From: Saprospiraceae bacterium
GTDB taxonomy: Bacteria > Bacteroidota > Bacteroidia > Chitinophagales > Saprospiraceae
NCBI GenBank assembly: GCA_028285545.1
Contig: JANQPA010000101.1
Coordinates: forward strand, 62,001 to 126,000
Length of the DNA: 64,000 nt
Direction: 5' to 3'
In this document: in pieces, positions 16,479 to 25,913 of the stretch
Layout: each line of letters opens with the position of its first letter
Numbering within the stretch: position 1 is the stretch's first letter
Notes under the pieces: model-generated
Databases searched by the model: none
The model's input: the letters and a program-made list of their open reading frames with translations, nothing else
What the model was told of the DNA's origin: nothing
Position numbers and translations under genes: made by a program

Positions 16479-17069
16479 GCTATCAGCGGTACTCTTTAAC
16501 TCATTTCTGATCCGACTAAGGTATTCCGGTGTGATTCCCAGGTAAGAAGCAATGTATATCTGTGGAATTTGCTGGATTACCTTAGGCCGCCTTTTTAATA
16601 GATTCAGATACCGTTCCTTTGGGGTAAAAAACAGGAACTCCTGTTGTCTGCGATACATATTAATAAAGATCTTCTCAGCAATTAGACGACCAAATTTTTG
16701 GATCTTTGGATTTGATTCATACATCTCTTGCATTCGGTCATAGGGAAAACTAAAGATCTCACAATCTTCCAGGGCCTGAATATATTCCAGAGAGGGCTTC
16801 TGAGTCAAATAACTTACATAATCTGAAGCATAGCTGCCATCAAAGAAAAAATTGGTGGTTACTTCCTTTCCTTTGATCAAATTATAGGTTCGGAAGGAGC
16901 CTTTATTAACAAAATGTACAGAGGTACAAGTTTGCCCTTCCTTTATTAGAAAATCATTTTTACGAAGCTTTTTTATTTGGATGTGCCTCACTTTCATGGC
17001 CCATTCCTCTTCGGTGAGCGGAACGATGGAGAAGTGGTATTTTTTTAGTTTTTCGTACATAGATATCAT
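16470..17069 (-). CDS. Crp/Fnr family transcriptional regulator
   Basis: A 199-residue protein. A cyclic-nucleotide-binding-like beta roll (about 30-120) contains LRKNDFLIKEGQTCTSVHFVNKGSFRTY. The dimer helix is followed by a winged helix at the C-terminus (YIASYLGITPEYLSRIRNEL). The canonical Arg-Ser pair for cAMP is not seen, as is common in Bacteroidota members, so its ligand is unknown. A second ATG at 17060 or so is equally possible as start. It overlaps the 3' end of the propeller lipoprotein gene by 9 bases. Confidence 0.88.
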   Translation of the reverse strand: MISMYEKLKKYHFSIVPLTEEEWAMKVRHIQIKKLRKNDFLIKEGQTCTSVHFVNKGSFRTYNLIKGKEVTTNFFFDGSYASDYVSYLTQKPSLEYIQALEDCEIFSFPYDRMQEMYESNPKIQKFGRLIAEKIFINMYRRQQEFLFFTPKERYLNLLKRRPKVIQQIPQIYIASYLGITPEYLSRIRNELKSTADSLL

Positions 17070-17128
17070 TTGGGAGGTGTTTAGGTATAACGATGTGGAG
17101 TTTGGGATAGTTTAAGCTTACATGATGA

Positions 17129-17227
17129 TTTTGCCGCTGGTGAACGCTGATCTGGCTGATCTATTCTTTATACACAATGATGAGCAACTGTAAAAAACAG
17201 CCAAATCAGTGTTTATCAGTGGCAAAA
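17129..17227. repeat. Imperfect palindromic repeat element, copy 1
   Basis: A left arm of about 34 bases (17129-17162, starting TTTTGCCGCTGG) and a right arm (17194-17227, ending CAGTGGCAAAA) are imperfect reverse complements with a 31-base loop. A related copy lies at 18450-18599, so this is a dispersed element of the genome. Confidence 0.65.
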
Positions 17228-17315
17228 AAGCTAAGCCTCCCATTTTAGTTAATTATCAATTTTGACACACCCTCTTTTCTTCTTTTGCGTTTTAGAAATA
17301 AACCATTCCAGTTTT

Positions 17316-18368
17316 ATGAAAAAAATCAGCCTGTCTATACTTGTCGTCTTTTCTTCTTTGGTTTTTTGTTGGGGGCAAAATGAAATGCCTATAAAAGTTA
17401 TTTTTCAAGGGGAAGAATATTGGAGATATCCAGATCAGGATTCGACTTATCAGGATACTAATTATAAAAGCTGGCCAAGTGGTAAGTTTCCAAAAGATGG
17501 GAAATGGATTTGCCTTTATATGCAAGACACTACTCGGGCAGCCTATATTTTTCATGTGAAAGATGGTTTACTGGAAGGCTCATCCTCTTATTTTGATTTT
17601 GAAGGAACCAAAAGAGATGAATATCATTATTATAAAGGTCTTTTAGACGGATATGTAAGATACTGGAACAAATTTGGCGTTTTGATATCTGAATACCTAT
17701 ATCGATATAATGAAAAAGATACTGATTTAGGATACATTTTTGGTATATCCATTGGCCAACATAAAAACTGGCATGATAATGGGAATATCCGACAGATAGA
17801 AAATTATACTAATGATGGTGATCAACATGGTGTCCAAATGGAGTTTCATGAAGATGGCAGCAAAAAAATTGAAGAGTTTTTTCACTTCAATAAACGAGAC
17901 AGCACATATACTTTCTTTCATCCCAACGGACAATTAAAATTCCAATGGACTTATCAGAATGGTGTTTTTATAAATGAAAGTCCATATACAGAATATCATA
18001 ATAATGGAGCTATATCGGGAAACGGTGATATGATAGAAGAGAGGAAAATTGGCCCTTGGGTTTATTATCATAAAAATGGGCAAAAGAAATCAGAAGGAGT
18101 CTATGATACTGTTTTAGGTAGGCATAACCACGGTGGAGATTATTTTGCCATCAAAAAGGGTAAATGGACTTATTGGCACCTTAATGGAAATCTTTTAACT
18201 GAAGGTGAGTATGATGGAATGAAAGAATATTCGTTTAGCTATCCTTTATATGAAACCCCGATCGCCACCCCCAAAAGAACCGGCACCTGGATCTTCTACT
18301 CGCCCTCCGGTCAAGTCGTAACTGAAGAATGGCTAGCGGAAAGAGGGATTTTTATTAATGACAAATAA
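17316..18368 (+). CDS. Secreted MORN-repeat-like protein (YwqK-like)
   Basis: A 350-residue protein from the ATG at 17316, where a signal peptide (MKKISLSILVVFSSLVFCWG) begins. The open frame extends to 17262, but those residues do not fit a signal peptide. The rest has about ten repeats of the 'G.W.YYH.NGQ...EG.Y' kind, for example GPWVYYHKNGQKKSEGVY and GKWTYWHLNGNLLTEGEY, as in MORN/YwqK-type proteins. Such proteins are common in Bacteroidota and generally of unknown role. It is flanked on both sides by copies of the same palindromic repeat. Confidence 0.8.
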   Translation: MKKISLSILVVFSSLVFCWGQNEMPIKVIFQGEEYWRYPDQDSTYQDTNYKSWPSGKFPKDGKWICLYMQDTTRAAYIFHVKDGLLEGSSSYFDFEGTKRDEYHYYKGLLDGYVRYWNKFGVLISEYLYRYNEKDTDLGYIFGISIGQHKNWHDNGNIRQIENYTNDGDQHGVQMEFHEDGSKKIEEFFHFNKRDSTYTFFHPNGQLKFQWTYQNGVFINESPYTEYHNNGAISGNGDMIEERKIGPWVYYHKNGQKKSEGVYDTVLGRHNHGGDYFAIKKGKWTYWHLNGNLLTEGEYDGMKEYSFSYPLYETPIATPKRTGTWIFYSPSGQVVTEEWLAERGIFINDK

Positions 18369-18449
18369 AATAAGAGTGACGAGTTAAGAGTTCCGAGGGT
18401 AACTATTTCTGAAATATAAGTCTGGACTAATTATTCATGGATTTTATTC

Positions 18450-18599
18450 GCCGCTGTTAAACGCTGATCTGGCTGATCTACTCATGCTTGTAGCAGTCTG
18501 GAGACTGCATTAATTGGGTGAGGCCCGTTCGGGCCACCAACAATGGTACATACTGATAGGTAGGCGTAAAAAACAGCCAAATCAGCGTTTTTCAGTGGC
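18450..18599. repeat. Imperfect palindromic repeat element, copy 2, with nested hairpins
   Basis: The arms GCCGCTGTTAAACGCTGATC... and ...CAGCGTTTTTCAGTGGC match copy 1 at 17129-17227. The loop is longer and carries two GC hairpins absent from copy 1: GCAGTCT/AGACTGC (18493-18508) and GGCCCG/CGGGCC (18522-18535). The whole 335-base gap 18369-18703 holds no gene I can support. Confidence 0.65.
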
Positions 18600-18703
18600 T
18601 AATAAAGCTAATCCTGCCACCAAAAATGAAAAACAAATCGCTTCAATTTAACTGCCACCCAATAACTTGAACACGTGATAACTTGAACACATGATCACCT
18701 AAT

Positions 18704-19471
18704 TCACTCCCTCCCATACATCTCCGTAAATTTCGCCTCCAAATCCTCCATCGTATACCGATCTGCTAACTGATACTCCACCGAAAAGCCATTCTCAAAC
18801 TGTTTGTTAAAATAGACCAGGCCAAGATTTTTCTGGTATATTTCCAGTCCTTCCGATTCTAGGCTTAAGGTTCCTTCTGCTATTTGATCAATGGCCTCTT
18901 TGACCATAAAGGAGATGGCCGGTTCATTCTGACCTTTCCAGAGGTAGGTAGTATCCCCTCCAAAACTTCGATTTTTGACTATTTCAAAAGACACTCCAGA
19001 TTCTACTTTAGAAGACCACTTTAGATGATGTAGGAAAACACCCCTGTCTTCTTTAAACTCAAATGGAAAGGAACTACCCGCCACAATATCGATGGGAACC
19101 TGATGCTGATTACCTATAGAATCTTGTTCATAGATGAAACTTTCCAGGGTGAGCATGCCATTGCTGACCATTTCTTCCCGTACAAATTGCTCAGGTAGCA
19201 GAGTTTCTCCGTATTTGGTGCCTGTCAAATAAATACTGTCTTGTAAAATGAAGGAGCGATAATACCAATAAATAGGTGGCAAAGAATCATCATTAACCGG
19301 TCGATATTCATAAACAAGTCCTTCTTTCAAATCTTTTAATGGAAAATAATAAGCTCTGATATCTCCTGATTTAGAACATTGACTAAACAAGAGAAGGATA
19401 AACACACTCCAGAATCCTATATTTTTAAGAGGTCTTTCAAAATTATTCCCGTCAAACTGTCTTGTACTCAT
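18704..19471 (-). CDS. Putative lipoprotein of unknown function
   Basis: A 255-residue protein that I do not recognise. The N-terminus has a hydrophobic stretch ending FILLLFSQCSKSG, a convincing lipobox with Cys near residue 32, although the pre-region is longer than usual (a start further in is possible). The mature part is rich in beta strands and aromatic residues (YYFPLKDLKEGLVYEYRPV, PIYWYYRSFILQDSIYLTG), without recognisable catalytic motifs. It ends close to a repeat-rich gap and is divergent from secA. Confidence 0.6.
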   Translation of the reverse strand: MSTRQFDGNNFERPLKNIGFWSVFILLLFSQCSKSGDIRAYYFPLKDLKEGLVYEYRPVNDDSLPPIYWYYRSFILQDSIYLTGTKYGETLLPEQFVREEMVSNGMLTLESFIYEQDSIGNQHQVPIDIVAGSSFPFEFKEDRGVFLHHLKWSSKVESGVSFEIVKNRSFGGDTTYLWKGQNEPAISFMVKEAIDQIAEGTLSLESEGLEIYQKNLGLVYFNKQFENGFSVEYQLADRYTMEDLEAKFTEMYGRE

Positions 19472-19578
19472 TCTTTTTATTTGTTAGATATGCCAATATG
19501 TCGGATTTTATTTCTATGGTATAGTATCTGTACGATCAAAAGGAACAATGAATTGTGTAAGATGTTGAAAAGCGTAAG

Positions 19579-19618
19579 TATATATTTTGCGGTGGCGGCC
19601 GCCACCGCAAAATATATA
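19579..19618. repeat. 40-bp perfect palindrome with GGCGGCCGCC core
   Basis: This stretch is self-complementary over its full length without a loop: TATATATTTTGCGGTGGCGG followed by its exact reverse complement. It is near the midpoint between the divergent starts of the lipoprotein gene and secA, upstream of the secA -7 box. Confidence 0.8.
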
Positions 19619-19649
19619 ACCTAAACACTAACTTCTTTTTATTTATCCT

Positions 19650-19657
19650 TATCTTTG
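19650..19657 (+). promoter_or_regulatory. Bacteroidota -7 box before secA
   Basis: TATCTTTG matches TAnnTTTG about 95 bases before the preferred secA ATG. A clear -33 TTTG is not seen. Confidence 0.45.
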
Positions 19658-19750
19658 TGGGGTTTTTAAACATCTATTCCGATCTGAATTTCGTTTACAT
19701 TTATATTGAGGCCCAGAAGGCTCGAAGATTGTAGAAAAAAGAGACTGTTT

Positions 19751-22700
19751 ATGATAAATTTTGTTAAAAATATTTTTGGTTCCAAGCAGGACAAGGACAT
19801 TAAAACCTACATGCCCTATGTTCATGAGATCAATGAAGTATATGAGGAATTAAAGACTCTGAGCAATGATGAGTTGCGAGAGAAGACCTTAGAATTCCGT
19901 GAGCGAATCAAAGAGCATTTGGCTGGTATTGATGAAGATATCAAGAAAATGCGTGAGGAAGCGGAAAGCGAAGAAGTAGATGTACACGAAAAAGAGGAGA
20001 TCTTTGCTGAAATAGATGAGTTGGTGGAACAACGCGACAAGCATTTGGAAGAGATCTTACTTGAAATTAGACCTGAGGCTTTTGCAGTCGTTAAAGAAAC
20101 AGCTCGTCGTTTTTCTGAAAATGAAGAAGTGAAGGTCACCGTGACAGATCACGACCGGAATTTGGCTGGAAATCCTAAGAAAAACTATATCACCATCAAA
20201 GGAAATGAAGCGAGCTGGAAGAACAGCTGGGTTGCTGCTGGAGGAGATGTGACCTGGAATATGGTCCACTATGATGTCCAATTGATTGGAGGAATGGTTC
20301 TTCATGACGGTAAAATTGCGGAAATGGCTACCGGGGAAGGTAAAACATTAGTTGCGACCCTTCCTGCCTATTTGAATGGATTATCAGGACAAGGGGTTCA
20401 CGTAATTACCGTGAATGATTACCTGGCCCGGCGTGACTGCGAATGGATAGGCCCGATTATGGAGTTCTTATATCTTACCATTGACTGTATTGATAAATAT
20501 CGCCCTCATTCAGCCGAAAGAGTTAATGCTTACAATTGTGATATTACCTATGGTACCAATAATGAATTTGGTTTTGACTACCTAAGGGATAACATGGTAC
20601 GTTCGGTAGAAGAAAAAGTACAAGGCAAGCACCATTTTGCCATGATTGATGAGGTCGATTCTGTTTTGATTGATGATGCACGAACTCCATTGATCATTTC
20701 TGGACCGGTACCAAAGGGAACCGAAGATCAGGAATATATTGCACTTAAGCCTTTGGTTGAAAGGTTGTTGGCAGCACAGCGTAAATTAGCTACCCAATAT
20801 CTGGCTGAAGCCAAAAAGTTAATAAAGGAAGGTAATGACGGACCTCAGGAAGGCGAAGGAGGTTTGGCACTCCTTAGAGCTCATAGAGCCATGCCCAAAT
20901 ATCGTCCTCTCATTAAATTCCTTAGTGAAGAGGGGATTAAAGTTAAGCTTCAAAAAGCAGAAAACTTTTACATGCAGGAGCAGTCCAAAAATATGCACCT
21001 GGCAGATGCTCCCCTTTATTTCACCATCGATGAGAAAAATAGAAATGTCGAGTTAGTAGAGTTAGGTGCTGAATACCTGGCTAAAGGAAATGAAGATCCC
21101 AACTTCTTCATCATGCCTGATATCGCAGACATGATGGTAGAGATTGATAATAATGAAACACTTGACGACAAGGAAAAAGAAGAGGCTAAAGTGAAATTAT
21201 CACAGGATTTTGCCGTAAAATCCAAGCGCCTTCACTCCATCAGCCAATTACTAAAAGCCTACACCCTTTTTGAAAGAGATACGGACTATGTTGTGATCGA
21301 AGGACAGGTGAAAATTGTAGATGAGCAAACGGGCCGTATGATGGAGGGCCGACGTTATTCTGATGGACTTCACCAAGCTCTGGAAGCCAAGGAAAATGTA
21401 AAAGTTGGGGAGATTACTCAAACCTATGCCACTATTACCCTTCAGAATTACTTCCGGATGTACCATAAGCTTTCAGGAATGACTGGTACTGCAGAAACGG
21501 AAGCCAGTGAGCTTTGGGAAATTTACAAACTGGATGTAGTTGTTATTCCTACTAATCGCCCCATTGTTCGGGATGATCGGGAAGATCTGGTTTTCAAAAC
21601 TGAGAAAGAAAAGTTTAATGCTGTTGTAGAGGAAGTGGTGGCCTTAAGTGAAGCTGGCCGACCAGTACTTGTAGGTACTACCTCTGTGGATTACTCTGAA
21701 AAACTGAGTCGAATCTTAAAATTGAAAAAGATTGATCATAATGTCTTAAACGCCAAGCAACACCAGCGTGAAGCTGAGGTTGTAGCGGAAGCGGGACGCC
21801 CAGGAAAAGTAACCATTGCCACCAACATGGCAGGACGGGGTACCGATATCAAGATCAGTCAGCAGGTGAAAGATGCAGGTGGACTGGCCATAGTTGGTAC
21901 AGAACGTCATGATTCCAGAAGGGTAGATCGTCAGCTTCGTGGACGTTCCGGACGACAGGGAGATCCAGGTAGTTCGCAATTTTTTGTCTCATTGGAAGAT
22001 AATTTAATGCGGCTATTCCAATCCGAGCGCATAGCCAAGTTAATGGACCGCATGGGCCATAAAGAAGGTGAGGTTATCCAGCATTCTATGGTTTCCAAAT
22101 CTATAGAAAGGGCACAGAAAAAAGTAGAGGAAAACAACTTTGGCATTCGTAAAAGGCTTCTAGAATATGATGATGTAATGAATATCCAGCGCGGAGCCAT
22201 TTACAAAAAGAGAAATAATGCATTATCTGGTGAGCGTTTGTCAGTTGACTTGAGTAATATGTTTGAAACAATGATCACCAGTGTTGTTGAAAACAACAAA
22301 TTGGATGGTGATTTGGAAACTTTCAAGCGAGAAGCTCTAAGTTTCATGGGTATCGATCCAAATGTTGAAGCTGCCGATTTTAAGGAAGCTCCGATTGATG
22401 ATATTGCTCAGCGTTTCTCACAACAGTTTTACGAGTATTATAACCGAAAGAATCAAGATATTATACATGTACTCATGCCTCAAATTCGAGACGTACATGA
22501 AAATCAAAAGCATTATAAGCGTATTTTGATTCCTTTTTCTGATGGCCGAGCCAATCCTTTAGCCATCACTGCCGATATTAAAAAGGCAGTAGAAACCAAT
22601 GGAAAATCAATAGTAGTAGATATTGAAAAGACGGTAACTCTGGCTATTATTGATGAAAAATGGAAAGAACATTTACGATCGATGGATGAATTAAAGGATG

Positions 22701-23056
22701 CTGTTCAGGCAGCTTCATTTGAGCAAAAAGATCCATTGGTTGTCTACAAGATGGAGGCCTTTGAGCTGTTTGAGCAGTTGATCATGTCCATTAATGAAGA
22801 TGTGACCTCTTATTTGTCTAAGGGAACTTTGATTTTTTCAGACGGAAGTACATTAGAACAGGCTAAGGAGCAAAGAACGGATCTGAGTAAAACTCAAACC
22901 AATAAGTCTGAGCAGGCACGAAGAAGAGCCGCTGAAGGAGTGAGTCGAAGAGCAAAGCCTCAGACTTTTAAGCGAACAGAAAAGAAAGTAGGTAGAAATG
23001 ATCCATGCCCATGTGGCAGTGGTAAAAAATACAAGCAATGCCACGGTAAAGGATAA
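19751..23056 (+). CDS. secA: Protein translocase ATPase SecA
   Basis: A 1101-residue protein from the ATG at 19751. The frame reaches 19706, but the added residues are Arg-rich and unlike SecA. Walker A is [15 protein letters not shown], Walker [18 protein letters not shown], and the helicase-like NMAGRGTDI and [14 protein letters not shown] follow. The C-terminal zinc motif [13 protein letters not shown] binds SecB or ribosome. The length exceeds the roughly 900 residues of E. coli SecA because of insertions (for example about 350-480) usual in Bacteroidota. It drives pre-proteins through SecYEG with ATP. No second secretion gene is adjacent. Confidence 0.97.
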   Translation: MINFVKNIFGSKQDKDIKTYMPYVHEINEVYEELKTLSNDELREKTLEFRERIKEHLAGIDEDIKKMREEAESEEVDVHEKEEIFAEIDELVEQRDKHLEEILLEIRPEAFAVVKETARRFSENEEVKVTVTDHDRNLAGNPKKNYITIKGNEASWKNSWVAAGGDVTWNMVHYDVQLIGGMVLHDGKIAEMATGEGKTLVATLPAYLNGLSGQGVHVITVNDYLARRDCEWIGPIMEFLYLTIDCIDKYRPHSAERVNAYNCDITYGTNNEFGFDYLRDNMVRSVEEKVQGKHHFAMIDEVDSVLIDDARTPLIISGPVPKGTEDQEYIALKPLVERLLAAQRKLATQYLAEAKKLIKEGNDGPQEGEGGLALLRAHRAMPKYRPLIKFLSEEGIKVKLQKAENFYMQEQSKNMHLADAPLYFTIDEKNRNVELVELGAEYLAKGNEDPNFFIMPDIADMMVEIDNNETLDDKEKEEAKVKLSQDFAVKSKRLHSISQLLKAYTLFERDTDYVVIEGQVKIVDEQTGRMMEGRRYSDGLHQALEAKENVKVGEITQTYATITLQNYFRMYHKLSGMTGTAETEASELWEIYKLDVVVIPTNRPIVRDDREDLVFKTEKEKFNAVVEEVVALSEAGRPVLVGTTSVDYSEKLSRILKLKKIDHNVLNAKQHQREAEVVAEAGRPGKVTIATNMAGRGTDIKISQQVKDAGGLAIVGTERHDSRRVDRQLRGRSGRQGDPGSSQFFVSLEDNLMRLFQSERIAKLMDRMGHKEGEVIQHSMVSKSIERAQKKVEENNFGIRKRLLEYDDVMNIQRGAIYKKRNNALSGERLSVDLSNMFETMITSVVENNKLDGDLETFKREALSFMGIDPNVEAADFKEAPIDDIAQRFSQQFYEYYNRKNQDIIHVLMPQIRDVHENQKHYKRILIPFSDGRANPLAITADIKKAVETNGKSIVVDIEKTVTLAIIDEKWKEHLRSMDELKDAVQAASFEQKDPLVVYKMEAFELFEQLIMSINEDVTSYLSKGTLIFSDGSTLEQAKEQRTDLSKTQTNKSEQARRRAAEGVSRRAKPQTFKRTEKKVGRNDPCPCGSGKKYKQCHGKG

Positions 23057-23094
23057 TATTTATTTCTATATCTTTCCCAACAAGATCTTTTCGG

Positions 23095-23147
23095 AAAAAA
23101 TGAAGGTGTCTCATCCGCCTGAGGCGGATGAGACACCTTCATTTTTT
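23095..23147. terminator. Strong bidirectional hairpin terminator after secA
   Basis: A 20-bp stem TGAAGGTGTCTCATCCGCCT pairs with its reverse complement around one base, with six flanking A and eight flanking T on the + side. It lies 38 bases after the secA stop. The rest of the gap to deoC (about 250 bases) has one promoter-like box and nothing else I can name. Confidence 0.85.
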
Positions 23148-23245
23148 TTATCAAATCATAATTCCTTCATAACTTTTCCTTCATCTCCTCGTAGAAAAGT
23201 TGATGATCTTTAGCATTTATTGGCAAAAAATTTGGGTTCGTTTAC

Positions 23246-23253
23246 TAAATTTG
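23246..23253 (+). promoter_or_regulatory. Promoter-like TAAATTTG box before deoC
   Basis: TAAATTTG followed by C matches the Bacteroidota -7 consensus. It is about 145 bases before the deoC ATG, so a fairly long leader would result. Confidence 0.4.
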
Positions 23254-23398
23254 CCTTTATTTGAATGATTAATTATTATAATAACTTAATAAGGCTGTAT
23301 TTATTTATAATTAAGGACTAACTAAAGAGTTTTCCACCAGTTATTAAGCCTTCTGATTTTTCTTACTAGTAATATACCTCAAAAAGCACATTTATTCC

Positions 23399-24043
23399 AT
23401 GAATATTGCCGATTACATAGATCACACGATACTAAATGCGGATTGCCGACCAGAAGACATCCAGCGTATCTGTTCTGAAGCAGTAAAGTATAAGTTCAAA
23501 GCAGTATGCATTCCTCCCTATTATGTAAAAGTAGCTGTTCAGCAATTAAAGGATGAGCATCCTAAAGTAGCTACCGTAATTGGATTTCCAATGGGCTATT
23601 CTCCTACCGCCTCAAAAGTAGAAGAAATAAAAAGAGCTCTTGATGAAGGGGTAGATGAGGTAGATGTGGTCGTTAATCTTTGTGCCATAAAAGAACAAAA
23701 CTGGTCTTTTGTCCAAAATGACATTGATACGGTTACTACTGCCGTACATCTCAAAGGGAAATCTATCAAAATCATTTTTGAAACGGGCCTGCTAAATGAC
23801 GATGAGATCATTAAACTTTGTGATATATGTAATGTAACCAAACCCAATTTCGTTAAAACTTCTACAGGGAAAAATGGTACTGGGGCAACCCTTCATGCAA
23901 TTGAGTTGATGAGAGAAAAATTAAACTCCGAAATTCAACTAAAGGCATCAGGAGGTATTCGAACAAAATCGGATGCACAAGCATTTATAAAGGCAGGAGC
24001 TACCAGACTTGGAACATCTTCAGGTATTGCACTTGTTAGTTAA
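23399..24043 (+). CDS. deoC: Deoxyribose-phosphate aldolase
   Basis: A 214-residue TIM-barrel enzyme. YIDHTILNADC begins the family pattern, EVDVVVNL carries the active-site Asp region, FVKTSTG holds the Schiff-base Lys, and KASGGIRT the second Lys. It cleaves 2-deoxyribose-5-phosphate to glyceraldehyde-3-phosphate and acetaldehyde in deoxynucleoside breakdown. The SPOR gene starts 26 bases downstream, so the two are probably co-transcribed. Confidence 0.95.
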   Translation: MNIADYIDHTILNADCRPEDIQRICSEAVKYKFKAVCIPPYYVKVAVQQLKDEHPKVATVIGFPMGYSPTASKVEEIKRALDEGVDEVDVVVNLCAIKEQNWSFVQNDIDTVTTAVHLKGKSIKIIFETGLLNDDEIIKLCDICNVTKPNFVKTSTGKNGTGATLHAIELMREKLNSEIQLKASGGIRTKSDAQAFIKAGATRLGTSSGIALVS

Positions 24044-24069
24044 TAATTTATTCTTTTAAAGCAAAAGCT

Positions 24070-24468
24070 ATGAAAATTTTTGCCATTCCTTTTTTATTAC
24101 TTTTCTTTTTTTTTAGTGGAAACAACGTCTTGGCTCAAATAGCCATCGAAGAGGATCCCGCAGTAGAAAGAATGATGACTTCATATAAAGAGGTCAATAA
24201 ATCAAAGAGAACCGTTGAAGGTTGGCGCATTCAAATATTTGCTACCGCTGATCGACAGCAATTTGATAAAATAAAACGATCTTTTGAATATCGTTATCCC
24301 AATATTTCTACCAACTGGGTCCACGCAAAGCCATACTTTAAATTAAGAGCTGGAGCTTTTGCCACCAAATTAGAGGCGACAAGAATGCTCCATGTCCTCA
24401 AAAAAGAATATCCCCAAGCCTATCTGGCAGTTGATAACCAAATGAATCCCTTAGAATTACTATATTAA
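24070..24468 (+). CDS. SPOR domain protein, secreted
   Basis: A 132-residue protein. An N-terminal signal (MKIFAIPFLLLFFFFSGNNVLAQ) is followed by a short linker and one SPOR domain (about 55-130) with VEGWRIQIFATADRQQF and YFKLRAGAFATKLEATRML. SPOR domains bind denuded glycan strands of peptidoglycan at division sites. It stands just before rodA, which suits a cell-wall role. It is small and has no catalytic domain. Confidence 0.88.
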   Translation: MKIFAIPFLLLFFFFSGNNVLAQIAIEEDPAVERMMTSYKEVNKSKRTVEGWRIQIFATADRQQFDKIKRSFEYRYPNISTNWVHAKPYFKLRAGAFATKLEATRMLHVLKKEYPQAYLAVDNQMNPLELLY

Positions 24469-24492
24469 ACCTAAGCATAGATACGGTATCCT

Positions 24493-25896
24493 ATGAGGCC
24501 TAGAGGAAGCAGTATAAAAAATATGGATTGGACTACCTTTTCCATATACATCGGCTTAATCACCGTTGGGCTTCTGATGGTATATACCGTTGATTATGAT
24601 AAGTCTACTTTTGCCAGGAATTTTTTCAGTACTACGGCTGGAAAACAGGCCATATGGATGGTCATTTCCATTGTTGCTTTTTTTCTGATTACCCTTATTG
24701 AATGGAAATTTTGGCAGACTTTTTCCTATCTGATCTATGGAGTCTCCATTTTTCTTCTGGTTGCCGTCCTCTTTTTGGGAACTAATATAAAAGGAGCAAC
24801 CTCCTGGTTTACCTTTGGTTCTTTTTCTTTTCAGCCTTCTGAAATAGCAAAATTTGGGACCAGTCTGGCCCTGGCTAATTTTTTGAGCAGCTATAATATG
24901 GATCTAAGAGATCTGCGAACTCAATTAATATCCTTCGTTATATTTTTAGTTCCTACTGGTTTAATCCTATTGCAACCAGACGCTGGGTCGGCACTTGTTT
25001 TTATGTCGTTTATGATTATGTTATACCGAGAAGGGCTAAATCCAATCTACTTTGTGATTGCTACTTTTGTGGGAGGGATGTTATTGGCGGGTTTTGTTTT
25101 TCCGGTTAAATATGTTGCTCTGGCATTAATGTGGGCATTCACCTGCATTTTGGCCTTAAATTTTAAAACCCAAAAGTGGCTTTGGACTCTTGGAGCACTT
25201 GGCTTTTTTGTTATTGGCTTTTTATTTATTCAGCAAGATCAGTTCAGACTTGTATTTTTCGCTAGTACGGCTGTTTTATTAACTGCTTCTTTGATCACCT
25301 GGAGTCAAAAAAAAGGAAGGTTGGCATTTATCTTAAATTCTGCTGTCATTGTAGGAGCGGGCATCTCCTTTCTTGCCAATTATGCTTTTACCGAAATTTT
25401 AGAACCCCATCAGCAAGATAGAATCAATGTATGGTTACAGCCTCAAAAATGCGACCCTCGCGGCTCTTTATATAATGTTCTGCAATCCAAAATGGCTATT
25501 AGCTCAGGTGGATTACAAGGTAAGGGCTTCATGCAAGGCACTTTGACTAAACTAAATTATGTTCCTGAGCAGTCCACCGATTTTATTTTTTGTACCATCG
25601 GAGAAGAACAAGGTTTTTTAGGAAGCTTTGGAATTATTGCCTTATATTTTCTTCTTTTATATAGAATTACTGTATTAGCAGAAAGACAACGTTCAGGTTT
25701 TTCCCGGCGTTATGCCTACGCCATTGCAGGCATTCTTTTCGTCCATTACCTAATAAACATCGGAATGACCATGGGTTTAATGCCAATCATTGGTATCCCT
25801 CTGCCTTTTATTAGTAAAGGAGGATCTTCTCTTCTCGGATTTACAATAATGCTCGCCGTTTTACTTAAATTAGATGCCAATAGAGGAATAGGATAA
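24493..25896 (+). CDS. rodA: Rod shape-determining protein RodA (SEDS glycosyltransferase)
   Basis: A 467-residue polytopic protein of the FtsW/RodA/SpoVE family. It has hydrophobic helices throughout, FQPSEIAKFG (conserved SEDS motif), ILLQPDAGSALVF with the catalytic-region Asp, and the C-terminal IGIPLPFISKGGSSLLGF. SEDS proteins polymerise lipid II into glycan strands together with a class B penicillin-binding protein. An internal ATG at 24523 (MDWTTFSIY) is an alternative start. An extra pair of helices around residues 200-270 makes it longer than E. coli RodA (370), as seen in other Bacteroidota. Confidence 0.92.
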   Translation: MRPRGSSIKNMDWTTFSIYIGLITVGLLMVYTVDYDKSTFARNFFSTTAGKQAIWMVISIVAFFLITLIEWKFWQTFSYLIYGVSIFLLVAVLFLGTNIKGATSWFTFGSFSFQPSEIAKFGTSLALANFLSSYNMDLRDLRTQLISFVIFLVPTGLILLQPDAGSALVFMSFMIMLYREGLNPIYFVIATFVGGMLLAGFVFPVKYVALALMWAFTCILALNFKTQKWLWTLGALGFFVIGFLFIQQDQFRLVFFASTAVLLTASLITWSQKKGRLAFILNSAVIVGAGISFLANYAFTEILEPHQQDRINVWLQPQKCDPRGSLYNVLQSKMAISSGGLQGKGFMQGTLTKLNYVPEQSTDFIFCTIGEEQGFLGSFGIIALYFLLLYRITVLAERQRSGFSRRYAYAIAGILFVHYLINIGMTMGLMPIIGIPLPFISKGGSSLLGFTIMLAVLLKLDANRGIG

Positions 25897-25913
25897 TAGG
25901 AAAATATTTACAC

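Noticed and set aside
19706-19750. Upstream ATG of secA at 19706
   Set aside because: The added residues are Arg-rich and unlike SecA. The ATG at 19751 begins the normal N-terminus.
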